Below are positions 1-11,829 of a DNA stretch of 64,000 bases, piece by piece. Position 1 is the first letter of the stretch, and every line of letters starts with the position of its first letter. This DNA is from Gaeumannomyces sp. JS-464 (taxonomy: Eukaryota > Ascomycota > Sordariomycetes > Magnaporthales > Magnaporthaceae). The stretch spans positions 7,192,001 to 7,256,000 of the forward strand of contig NGZR01000001.1 of the NCBI GenBank assembly GCA_002197995.1. Direction: 5' to 3'. A model generated the notes under the pieces. It saw only the letters and a program-made list of their open reading frames with translations. It was not told where the DNA came from and searched no databases. A program made the translations under genes and the position numbers.

Positions 1-1
1 C

Positions 2-3000
2 TGGGTACCTGGCGAGATTCAGTGGAACGACGGCACCAAAGTCACGATTCCACAGGTTGACGAGCCGCAAGAGAGCCCGAAGCCGGCCCCAGCGATCCCA
101 GCGCAAACTTCCACGACGACGGCGTCCCTGAAGGACAAAGTCTTGGATAAGCCGAAATCCCCTGCACCCAGCGCATCGCCATCCACCAAACCGGGGATCG
201 GGGTTCTTGGGTCTGGCAAGGGACTAGTTCTCAAAGGCGCACCGGAGAAGCCGACACTGGTCGCGAGGCCGCCGCCTCCGCCTGCGCCGATCAAGTCGCC
301 ATGGGCCACCCTGCCGCCTGTGGAGAAAGCACCCCTCGATAATGCCCCACCTCACGGCCTCGGCCGCCCGCCAGTCCGAGACGGACCCCCGACGAGAAGT
401 ATGACGCCTCCCCCCGCCAAGGAGATTGCTGCGGACGATTTCAGCAGGTCTGGCGGTCCTATCAGCCACAACAGGGAGCTTTTTAATTCTCAGTCGGGGC
501 GTTACGAGCCTGTCGCGGACCGCAGGGGCGCACCAAGAAGCGATGTCTACCAGAGACACCCTGCCAGCGTACTGCAGCGCCCCTCCCAGGGCGAGGGGCC
601 TGCGGAGCCGTCTCCAGCCTTCCAGACTAACAGGCCAGGTCCGCAGGAGCCTCCATACGGCCGCCGGCGCGGGTCGTCTAATGTGAGCGGTGGTAGTGGC
701 ACCTACATGCAACGACTAAACAAGCCGCACGACCAGATGATGCCTCCGCCGGAGCTAGTCAATGCCCGGCGGGGCTCTCTCGCTAGTGACAGCCCTGTGT
801 CTCCTCGCAACTTCTCGCCCTCCGGATCGCGATATGGGCCTCATGGGCCGTCGTGGCATGCCCGAACATCGCCCCATATCTCGAACGCGGTGCCGCATCA
901 TGGCCCTGGACCGCAGGACCCTGCTATGCTACCTCCTCCAAATCAGTATCCTCAGCGCCCGCTTGAGGACGAGTTCGAGCTTCAGAAGAAGCTCATGGCG
1001 GAGAAGCTGCAGCTTGCCCGGCAGCGCAAGGCCGAGGAGGAGGCCAAGGCAGAGGCAGAAAAGCAGAAGAGGATTGCGGCCAAGCTGGCTGCGCTGGGAC
1101 CCGCGCCGAGAGCAGAAGCGCGAAGCAAGCTGCTGCGCGAGAGGTGGCAGCCTCCTCTGCGGCGGCCCCACCCGCACCTTCCTTGTCCCAGAATCCGCCT
1201 TCCCAAGCGCCAGGCCAGGACCAAACACAGGCAATCTCGCATGACGGCAAACCCGCCGAGAGCAAAGCGAACTCGACGCGTCAAACATCAGACGGGGACG
1301 GGGCAAACGCCAGCGCTGATCAACCCAGCAACGGCCCTCGGAGGCTGCCAGCCAACGAAAACCCGCGCAGTGGCCACCCTCTGGCGAGCGGCGACGGCCG
1401 ACCCTCTGCCACCCAGGACGGGAAGCAGCCCTCGTGGCAGGGCTCAGCCGCAACGCAGAACGAATCTCGACAGCCGGAACCTCGGTTTTCGTGGGGCCCG
1501 CCGCCAGGACAGACCTCTACTCGCAACGTCTGGGGCGCGCCCAACAGCAACCGCAGTCTGGGCAACGGCACGTTTGTTTCTGATCTGGGCCGTGTGCCCG
1601 AGACCTTTACCCCACATCCCCATCAGATGCCCGTCGCCACCACCCCGGGACCAGGTCCCATCGGCCCTCCAGGTCCTGTCAAGCAGCAGCCGCCTGTCCA
1701 TCCCAAGCCGATCGCGCCTCCCAAGGTCGCTCCTTCCCCGGGCGGTCAGCGCTCGGGCGCATCTGACGATGATGTGAGGTCTCAGTGGGCCAAGGCCGCC
1801 ATGGCCAGCGACGAAAAGATGGCCGGTGACGCCCGAGACCGATTTGCGCAGCAGAAATCGGACATGGAAGCCCGTGGCGTCAAGGTCGAAGAGGCCCGCC
1901 CGACCTACCGTGATTCATGGAAGCCTGTCCAGCTGGACAGCGATGGCAGGCGCATCGAGTCCAAGGACCGCGTCTCGGTCGTCCACGGCGCCACCTGGAG
2001 GCCCCCGCCGGCGGAGGACCGTGCCGAGGCCAAGCCGTCGGCTGGCCCGACTCCCCCTTCATCCAGCACTGCCGGTTCCTCGGCCGCCCCCTCTCTGCAG
2101 ACCCGCGGATCGAGATTTTTCCCGAGCAAAGATAGCCGACCTGAAGGAGCTACTCATCCCGAAGCGGCCCAACGTGGCTCTCCCTCCCCACCACCTCCGG
2201 ACATGGATGGCCACCCGGCCTTCGACGGAGACGCCACGCACCCGCACGTTGCCCTCCCGCCCTCTCGACCCGTTGTCCGGCTGCCGCCGTCTATGACAGC
2301 CCACCGTTCTGCGGCTCCTGCGCTACCCCCTCCATCGACCACTTCGTCGACCTTGAACTCAGGTTCGCCATTCAGCTGGGCAACACCGAAACCGTTCCAG
2401 GAGAATTCGGCTTCACCTACCCATGCGCGCGGCAACCCCACCCCATCGGTCCAACGCCCGACCTCAAGCTGGCAGACGAAAATCAACGACTTACTTCATG
2501 ATACCAAATCCTCTCCGGCCCGTACGGCAGTCGACTCCACTAGTCGTGGTGCCATGGACTCGTCAGCCGTCCACAACCAGGCTACTGTGTCCTTACCCGG
2601 CTTCTCTGGGTCAGCAGCAGTCGACCAGGGCGCTCCCACCTCTAAAGACATGGCTGAGGAGTGCTTCGAGGAACAGGAGATGGGTTCTCTTCCGCCTGTC
2701 CGACTGCCCGCATCGGTGCCAGACGCGGCATGGCACCCCGCAGTGGCTCCGGGCAGGGGGTATCCCAAGAAGCTCTGCATCAGCGCTACGACGGTCGAGG
2801 CTGTCGAAGACCCCCAGCCGAACTTTGCGTTTGTCTCGATGCCGGGCATGCCCAGATCGAAGCGAGTGCACCTGCCCAGTTCGATGCGGTCATACAGCAA
2901 TCCCGCCCGCCCCAGCCGTGGGCCACGCAACCCGGGACCGCGTCAGAACTCCGGTGCGAGCCGTGGCGGACCTGGCGGTGGCGCCGCCGGAGGCAACGGC

Positions 3001-3171
3001 CCCAGGCCCCGCGACACGTCGACGACCTCCTACACCACCGATGGTGGATCGATTCCGCCGACCCCCTCGTCAGCTCATGGCACCCACTCGACGTCAACTG
3101 GCCGGGGAAGGGGAGTGTTCCGCCGGTCTGCTGACTGGGGCCGACGGGCACCCACCCCCGTCCAGACTTAA
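2..3171 (+). CDS. Proline-rich disordered fungal protein, 5'-partial, with frameshift
   Basis: The reading frame is open from base 2 with no start in view, so the gene begins upstream; it ends at TAA 3169-3171. The product is low-complexity: Pro/Ser/Arg-rich throughout, with a short Lys/Glu/Ala-rich helix (about 960-1095) that looks like a coiled coil, a conserved-looking block about 225-330 (KSPWATLPPV), and a Gly/Arg-rich C-terminus. The upstream part is coded in frame 2 and the downstream part in frame 1; the switch falls around 1098-1140 and no GT-AG intron fits, so one or two bases are probably missing or added there. I recognise no catalytic domain. The composition would suit an RNA- or cytoskeleton-associated scaffold, but that is a guess. 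Faces SSC1 tail to tail. Confidence 0.7.
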
Positions 3172-5075
3172 CCCGAGTCACCTAGAGATCCTCACATAGT
3201 GGACTCTGGCAGTTGTTCAGGATGTCTCTCACTCTTGTTTCTCAGCTTCACCACCAAGCATCCGAACCTTGAGATCAAGCCTAGTTAGGAATCCCGACGG
3301 CCGCAACACATCTATTTGCAAGCATCCGATCAGCCATGTTTGCGTGTCGAATAACCTAAATTTCTCGAAGAAGACTCCATGTGGTGGAACCTAGGCTTCC
3401 GCCGTATAAGAAGGCCGCACTGGTCCACCTCATCATTGCGGGTTTTTGTGTACAAATTGCCGAGCCTCCTCCTGCCCCAGCAGCAGAGGATCCTGGCCTT
3501 TTCTTCTTCTTTTCCTATCTGTCTCTCCGATGTCGCCCCGGACCAGCATGGAGGAGTTTGACATCCCCCAACGGCGCCATGTAGAATACCTACTGGCTGA
3601 GCCAGCAAGGCTATGAGGGCATTCGTTAGGGAAGGACAAGGAGCTTCGCCAGTGAGCAATGTTTGTCTATGGAACGATTGAATGGGGTATATCGAGGGAC
3701 GAAAGGAAGGAAAAACAAAACGAATGCTGAATTTCGGCCCTTTTTAGGGGCTTTGCTATCGATACTTGGTACTTAATCCCCGCCACTCTGTTTACTTGCG
3801 AGGAGGATGTGATGATGGTGTGCTCCTGCAACCGATTCCACCCCTGGGCACTGGACACCGATATTGTGAGACAGATATAACCCCCTGGCTTGGCGATAAA
3901 GGCGTGCTTTAGGAAATGGATAGGCTTGCTTACTGGACTTTTGTGTGCCGGCTTCGAATGAGCAAGGAAGAGTGAGGAAGAGAGGATTACCTGACCCTAG
4001 CGGACATGTTCTCATGGGCAGCTCAAACGATACGATGATGATGGAATTGGAGATGGAGCAAACACACACTAGTATCCTCTTTGAACAACAACCTCACCTC
4101 TTGTCCTCGTCTTCTGCTTGTTTTTCTTTCTTTTTCCCTTTTTTTTCCTTCTTTCCCCCTTCCATCCCATTTTGGTTTGCATGGCCCGACTCGCTCTTAG
4201 ATGGTGAAATAACCACAGGGCATGGAAAACCCGTCTACCTACCTACCTACCTACCTACCTACCTACCTACCTACCTACCTACCTACCTACCTACCTACCT
4301 ACCTATGCATACCTGTAAAATCCATCAAGCATTCGAAAGAAGTTCGCAATACCACTCACTATTGGAAGCACCGAGCCAGCACTTGGTGGAATATAACCAA
4401 CCAAAGAGATAAGCTTCATTAGGGGGAGCGACTCGACGACAAGTGAGGGAGGCCACGCAAAAGAATACTTGAAACGAAACCCTGTTTAGGTTGCAATCGC
4501 CAACATCATCAAAGACGAGTTTTATATGCCCGACCCTGTCGCAAGCCGTCGATCGATATTGGCATTATGAAGGAACTGGCCGGCAGTAACCAGGGGTCGG
4601 GTAGTCATTAAAAGGGGAAGAAAGCTCGACATTCATGATCGTAGGAGGGGAGAATGTCTTCATTATCTTCTCATCTCCCGATGAAACCGCTCGCTATATA
4701 CACGCAGCCTGCGACCACAGGCCTGCGTTGGCCTTTTGGAAATACCCAGCCAACAGAATAACACCGTTTTTCCTCGAGAACGCCGCCACCAGCCCCCCGA
4801 ATGTAGCTAACACAGATGTTGTGACATGTTGACCAGGCAGCTCAATGATGACCACCCGGACTGCCGGCGAGACCGTGAAAATAAGGTAGGAAAGTACAAG
4901 TACAAATAACTACAGGATAAATGAGATCTATGGTTGCGCGTCAAGTAACGCCAGCCGATACTCAGGCATGTCTTTTGAAAACCAAGAGAGAGAGGGGGGT
5001 ATATGTAGATAGAGAGAGGGAGATAGGGGGTTTCGTGGGGCTCGTGGGAATAATTATTTTGAGAAAGGGGTCCTT
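3172..5075. other. Convergent intergenic region with no gene seen
   Basis: Holds the 3' flanks of the proline-rich gene and of SSC1. Visible contents are pyrimidine tracts (about 4120-4165), a tetranucleotide microsatellite (4235-4304) and purine runs (about 4985-5035). Short open frames here have no coding character. Confidence 0.6.
4235..4304. repeat. (CTAC)n microsatellite, about 17 units
   Basis: Uninterrupted tetranucleotide repeat CTAC/ACCT running 70 bases. It lies between two converging 3' ends and is not part of any gene I can support. Shorter TACCTACC-type runs occur elsewhere in the window (around 50205-50240). Confidence 0.97.
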
Positions 5076-7268
<2,193 letters not shown>

Positions 7269-7750
7269 TGTGTGTATGTGTATGCGGCAATACTAAGCAA
7301 AACAAAACCAGAAACCAGGCGATAATACGGTTCGGGGCGGTGGTGTTTTACAAAGAGGGTGGTGCTGAGGTTGTTGCGGAACAAGAAAAAAAAAAAAGTA
7401 TGCGAATGCGCGCGGTAAGTATGGAAATATTTCGGGACGAAAAAAAATCTTTGCTTCGAAAGCACGGTTCAATCGAGCAGCTTCGGTCCTATGGAATCTC
7501 AGCGAATTTGGGTGGATCTGGACAAGGATCCCCGCCAGCAATGGGCGACCCGGGGCCCCCGAGCTCTCGTTGAGTGGGGTTTGGTGTGGGTCCAGAAGGG
7601 AAGTCGTCACTGGCTCAAGGATTTTTGGCGCTATCTCACGTGGTGATTGAGAGAATTGTCGTCACCGCTGCCGACCAACCGGGACCTTAGGTGAGAACCA
7701 CAGAAAATCCTGCTGTGCCTCGTCGAGGCCTGTATCTTAATGCAAAAGGC
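7269..7750 (-). promoter_or_regulatory. SSC1 upstream region
   Basis: Only about 480 bp of ordinary-looking sequence separates the SSC1 start from the AT-rich transposon block. It contains A-runs (7384-7397, 7440-7447) and several GAA/TTC elements (about 7427-7460), but I see no heat-shock element with correct GAAnnTTC spacing. No TATA box is clear. Confidence 0.4.
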
Positions 7751-7849
7751 GTCACGGCGGTCTTTTTATAAGAGGTTTATATTTTTATTTTGGTATTTTG
7801 ATTAAGCTCTTTAAAATATTTGGGAAAAGTTAAAAGCGCGGGCGCGAGA

Positions 7850-8010
7850 AGGTTAAAAAAAGGCCAAAAAAAAAGATTAAAAAAGGGACAAAAAAGGGAC
7901 AAAAAAGAGCCAAAAAAAAAAGAACAAAAAAGAGCCAAAAAAAAAGCCAAAAAAAAAGGGCCAAAAAAGTGCTAAAAAAAAAAGTGCTAAAAAAAGGTCG
8001 AAAGTCGTGG
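7850..8010. repeat. A-rich comb: short A-runs separated by GNC-type spacers
   Basis: About 160 bases in which runs of 6-10 A alternate with short G/C-containing spacers (AGGCC, GGGAC, AGAGCC, GTGCT), giving an approximate period of 10-13 bases. All purine runs are on the + strand. It opens the AT-rich block and has no coding potential. It resembles a diverged simple repeat or an amplified poly-A tail. Confidence 0.75.
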
Positions 8011-8188
8011 AAAAAAGGCCGGTGCTAATGCTAATCGCAAAAATAAAAGCGGAGGTAAGTAAAATGCTTAACGCGCGTATTATTACGACTAAAGCCGGAA
8101 AAAAAGGAGCGATAAGCGGGACAGCCTAAAAGAAACTCACTTAACCCCACCAGGTGGAGTTACGTAATAAGCTTAAGTAAGCCCTTGC

Positions 8189-8294
8189 TTAATTTGTAAA
8201 TTTGTAACAAATTAAAAAATTACAAACCGCTTTGTTAATTTGAAACAAATTAACAAATTACAACTGTTTTGTTAATTTAAAACAAATTAACAAA
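8189..8294. repeat. Array of three AT-rich hairpins
   Basis: Three inverted repeats built on the same stem. TTAATTTG 8189-8196 pairs with CAAATTAA 8208-8215. TTTGTTAATTTG 8231-8242 pairs with 8246-8257 across a 3-base loop. TTTGTTAATTT 8268-8278 pairs with 8284-8294 across a 5-base loop. The last two are spaced 37 bases apart. A 12-base palindrome (TAACTTAAGTTA, 8385-8396) and a 9-bp stem (8581-8589 with 8600-8608) lie nearby. Confidence 0.85.
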
Positions 8295-8299
8295 TTATA

Positions 8300-9290
8300 A
8301 CGAAATGTATAAAAGGGCCTATAAAGATATAAAGAGGTAAGGTTTCCTCGTGTTAGTAAATTTAACTAAAACCTCGGCATTACTTAACTTAAGTTAGCTT
8401 TTAAGTAACCCTTAAAGCAAGCAATTAAAGCGCTGTATTTTAAAACCCAAAAGTCCTTTAAAGTGGTCGACAAGTGCACTGTTTTAGCCTTTTCCTCAAG
8501 TGCTTTACTTTAAAAGCCACCTTCCCCCGAAAAAATCTTCCTGTCGGACCTACTGTTAGTGGCCGCTAAGGAAACCCGGCCATTTTGGTATTGCGGGCCA
8601 CCAAAATGAGCCGGATGCATAACAGGTTTTAACAAGCCATTTGGCCTTGTTTGAACCGCGTTTTCCGACTTTTTTTAATAACGACGTCGGCAACGCAACT
8701 GGGCCAAAAAAGCAGAAAAAGTAGGCTGGCAAAGGTTCGGGGTGCTTATTGCCAGCTAATGGGAAGGCCTGCACCTTATCGCCCAGGGCGCGCCTCGCGC
8801 GCGCGCCGAAACCTTCGACAATCGGGGTGCTCCAACTTCCGCGCATTACCAAACCGCCTTTCGACTTCCTTTTCGCTTTCGCCTCGTGCACCGAGCCGAA
8901 ACGATTCCGAAATGCACAAGAAAACTGCAGGCCGGCAAGCAGTTAGAACATATTGGACGAATAGCCGGCCCGGCCGCCGCCGTCCCCCGCCATTTTCGGG
9001 ATTCCTCGTTCTTACCACCCACGCGACTCCTCCTCGGTCGACCGCACTTACGACACGTACGGCGCAAGTTTGGCCTGCTGCATAAGCACGTACGCGCAAG
9101 ATTTTTAAAATCCTGAACGGTTTTGTTTGTTACCCGTATCGTGCACGGTTTCGATCGTCCTACGATTGGCAAACCGCGCAGCGTATCGTTAACACGCGAT
9201 AAACATATAAGGAGCATTTTGGGCTGGGAATAGGCTTTTTAACCTCCGATTTTTTTTTTTGGCCGGGCTTTAGAGGTGGACCACAACGGT
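8300..9290. other. AT-rich to GC-rich transposon-derived sequence
   Basis: The segment moves from AT-rich sequence (to about 8550) to GC-rich sequence. It lies between the hairpin array and the first LINE tail. Only one short open frame (8846-9217, minus) draws attention. Otherwise I see only degraded sequence, probably remnants of another element. Confidence 0.5.
8846..9217 (-). CDS. Doubtful small ORF with paired CxxC motifs
   Basis: 123-codon open frame in the GC-rich remnant. It encodes two CxxC pairs, TCRKC at residues 54-58 and ICSNC at 89-93, about 31 residues apart, with a basic linker (GRPRRSRVGGK). That spacing could form a zinc-binding fold. There is no visible promoter and no homologue I recognise, and other frames here are open too. 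It could be a captured or decayed transposon zinc-finger fragment, or chance. Confidence 0.25.
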   Translation of the reverse strand: MLLICLSRVNDTLRGLPIVGRSKPCTIRVTNKTVQDFKNLARTCLCSRPNLRRTCRKCGRPRRSRVGGKNEESRKWRGTAAAGPAIRPICSNCLPACSFLVHFGIVSARCTRRKRKGSRKAVW

Positions 9291-9291
9291 A

Positions 9292-9316
9292 CCCCCCCCC
9301 CCCCCCCCCCCCCCCC
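9292..9316. repeat. C25 homopolymer
   Basis: 25 consecutive C at the left edge of LINE tail copy A. A similar C24 run occurs at 63827-63850. Confidence 0.95.
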
Positions 9317-9487
9317 TTCGCTTACACCCGGCCTTGCACTTTCCCGGCGCTTTACCGGCCGACTGCTTTTACTACCACCAACAGCAGCGCTTATAACGCC
9401 CCGGCGTTTATTCGCCTTTTTTGCCGATTGCCCGCTTACTAACAAGGAGCGCCGGAATGCGGCCCGAACACCGTGTGCCTTGGGTAG

Positions 9488-9490
<3 letters not shown>

Positions 9491-9536
<46 letters not shown>
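9491..9536. repeat. T46 homopolymer
   Basis: 46 consecutive T inside LINE tail copy A, at a place where copies B and C have none. It may be a genuine poly-A insertion read on the opposite strand or an assembly artefact. Confidence 0.95.
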
Positions 9537-9540
<4 letters not shown>

Positions 9541-10046
9541 GCTTGCTTTATGGTTTAATTTGTTAGCCGCCTCGATAGCAACACGTAGCCTAGTGTTAAG
9601 CTTAGGTAGCGCTAGCACGTTATATGCCCCTTGGGAAACAAAAACTGGTAAATCCCGACTAAATGACGTTAAATATACTCTTTCTCTCTTTCTCTCTCTC
9701 TTTTTCACCTTTTTCGAATTTACCAATTTTTGGCATTGCGCTATTAGTGCACACTGCCAAATTGCATACAAATCTTTAACACCCGCCAATTAGCGACCAA
9801 CACCAATAACCACGCCCGCAACGGCGCTGGCGACGGCAACATGCCGTTGCCAACAGCCCCCCTTCGGCCAATAGGTGGCGCGCGCCCTCCTCGTCGGCCC
9901 AACGGCCCGGAGGAACGCGTCGCTGCCACCCGGGCCCCCCCGCGCGTTAGCGCACCCGACCACGCCGTCCCCGTTGCGGAATTCGCAACACCCAACAGGG
10001 CCCGTTCAGGGCCAGGAAGGCACCCACGACGGCAGCACCGGCACAG

Positions 10047-11190
10047 GTGCCCCTTTCCTTTCTTTTCCCCTCCTTCCCACCCCCGGCCTACGCGCCCACC
10101 CTCGGGTCGGCTGCGGCGGCCGCGGAGGAAATTGTTGCGAGTTACAGCCGCAAAACAGCAAACGGCTTTAATTTGCACAACCCTCGCCCGCTTTATCGAC
10201 GCCGGCATCGCTTCCCTCCCACTGGAGGCAATAAAGCCAACGGCTGGAAGGATTGTTTTATCGAATACGCCAAACAAGCCCTTTTCGGCCTGCCAACGCC
10301 GGAAAGGGAAAAAACCCCTAGCCCCGGAACCTTACGCGCTAACCCGCAACGCCCGCCCCCGACCACTTACGCGGCGGCGGCCCGAACAGGGCTCCAGCAG
10401 CCCCAGCAACCCGCACAGGCTTTAAAAAACCGTGCACCCCGGGAGCCCCGCCCTCCCGCCCGGCCCAAAGCCGATTTCCGGGTTTTTGTTAAAATCCCGG
10501 AGGAAAAACAGGCTTGGGCCAACCAACAAACGGGCTTTAGTATTCGCAAAGCCCTTGCCGATAGCAGGGACCTGCCGTTTACGACAGCCGACGTCCCGGA
10601 AGCTTATCGAACCCCTACTGGGTTCGTGCTAAAAGCAAAAACGGCGGATATCCAAAGCCGGCTTTTGCAGCATCGATCCGAATTAGGCCGTTTATATAAC
10701 GCCGAAAGGATCGAAAAGCCCGAAATCTGGTTTAACTACGTGATTTCCGGATGCCCCACGTCCTTAACGAACGGCCTCGGACAAAGCGTCCCGGTATCGG
10801 AAAAGCTGGTCCGGGAGGAAGTCGAAGCCCAAACAGGGCTAAAGCCAGTAAGCGTTAAGCCTCCGGGCCGGCGCTAATTACCAAGGGCGTATATCATGGA
10901 TTATATCCTTTTACACGCGCGTAACCGGGTTTAGGCTTTGGGGGATTACGTTTTTTTCACGCCGCGTACAACGACACCCGCCGGTTACGCAACATACCCC
11001 CGGCTGCCACGGCTTTCACGTGGCTCGCAACTGTGCCCGGGCCGATAGGTGCCTCCGGTGCGGGAAAGTAAACGACGGCCGGCACGCATCGCCGTGCACG
11101 GCCCTTCCGCAATGCGCAAACTGTTCGGGCCCGTACCCAGCCGACCACCCGAACTGCCCTATAAAGCCTGTACGGGTAAACGGATGCTAA
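10047..11190 (+). pseudogene. LINE ORF1 (gag-like, zinc knuckles), broken
   Basis: A first open stretch (10047-10877) has an Ala/Pro-rich N-terminus containing the PTYAAAAR block and an alpha/beta region ending about 10877, as in Tad-type gag-like proteins that bind element RNA. A second stretch in another frame (about 10990-11190) encodes Cys/His knuckles: CHGFHVARNC, CLRCGK with a following His and Cys, and CANCSG followed by DHPNC. It ends at TAA 11188-11190, after which the conserved-looking coding (LTRGEKGAVRKLGAQAYR) continues in a third frame. Gag C-terminus and start of ORF2 cannot be joined cleanly. Confidence 0.8.
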
Positions 11191-11829
11191 AGCATTTAAC
11201 CCGTGGGGAAAAAGGCGCGGTTAGGAAATTAGGGGCACAAGCCTACCGGGCGGCGGTAAAAAGGTGGAAGCCGCCGCTGCCGCCGCCACCGCCGCGGCCG
11301 CCGCGGCCGCCACCGCCAACGCCCTTCCTGCAACCGCGGTTACTACGGACAATTCCGTTGTAACCGTTACCGCTAATGCCAATCCCGCGCGGCCGGTACC
11401 GGTAACGCCGCTGCTTCCGTTACCCCCGCCGCCGCCGCCGTTCCTGCCGCTGCTGCCACCGCCGACGCTGCCGAGGTAAGCCCGGCAAATCCGCTGGCCC
11501 CCGAGGGCGCGGCCCGTACGGCCGGCAAAGGAAGGCACCTTGCCAAAAGGCTTAGGTAGTTAACAACCAATACGAAGTACTGGCGGATATGGAACTGGAC
11601 CTCCCCGAGCCCGAAGGGCTATCGAAATAACCGGAAACCCTGGAGGAAACCGACGGTACCGCCGGCCAACAACCTTAGGGCCAAAGCCCCCAATACACCA
11701 ACGCCGCTTTTACGTATGCCAGCAGCCAACCGGATACAACAAACGCATGGCAATAGGGCCCGGCGCCCGGGGCTTCGCCCCGAACGCCGTGCTTTAACCG
11801 CCGCCCAAGCGAACGTTCGACGTAGCTGG

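Larger units (their letters stand above)
9290..9706 (+). mobile_element. 5'-truncated LINE 3' end (tail copy A)
   Basis: From about 9320 this matches the 3' end of the neighbouring full element (compare 15600-15870): shared blocks include CTAACAAGGAGCG, TTAGGTAGCGCTAGCACG and GACGTTAAATATAC. It ends in a pyrimidine tail of TTTCTC type (about 9678-9706). It carries a C25 run at its left edge (9292-9316) and an internal T46 run (9491-9536) that the other copies lack. It is a dead-on-arrival type 5'-truncated copy, more diverged from the other two tails than they are from each other. Confidence 0.8.

Noticed and set aside
4222..4422. Tandem repeat that could be mistaken for a CRISPR-like array
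   Set aside because: It is a tetranucleotide microsatellite with no spacers, in a eukaryotic genome.
7420..7465. Possible heat-shock element upstream of SSC1
   Set aside because: GAA and TTC triplets are present but spacing does not fit nGAAnnTTCn.
9276..9566. Open frame through the C25 and T46 runs
   Set aside because: Poly-Pro and poly-Phe arise from homopolymers inside a LINE fragment.
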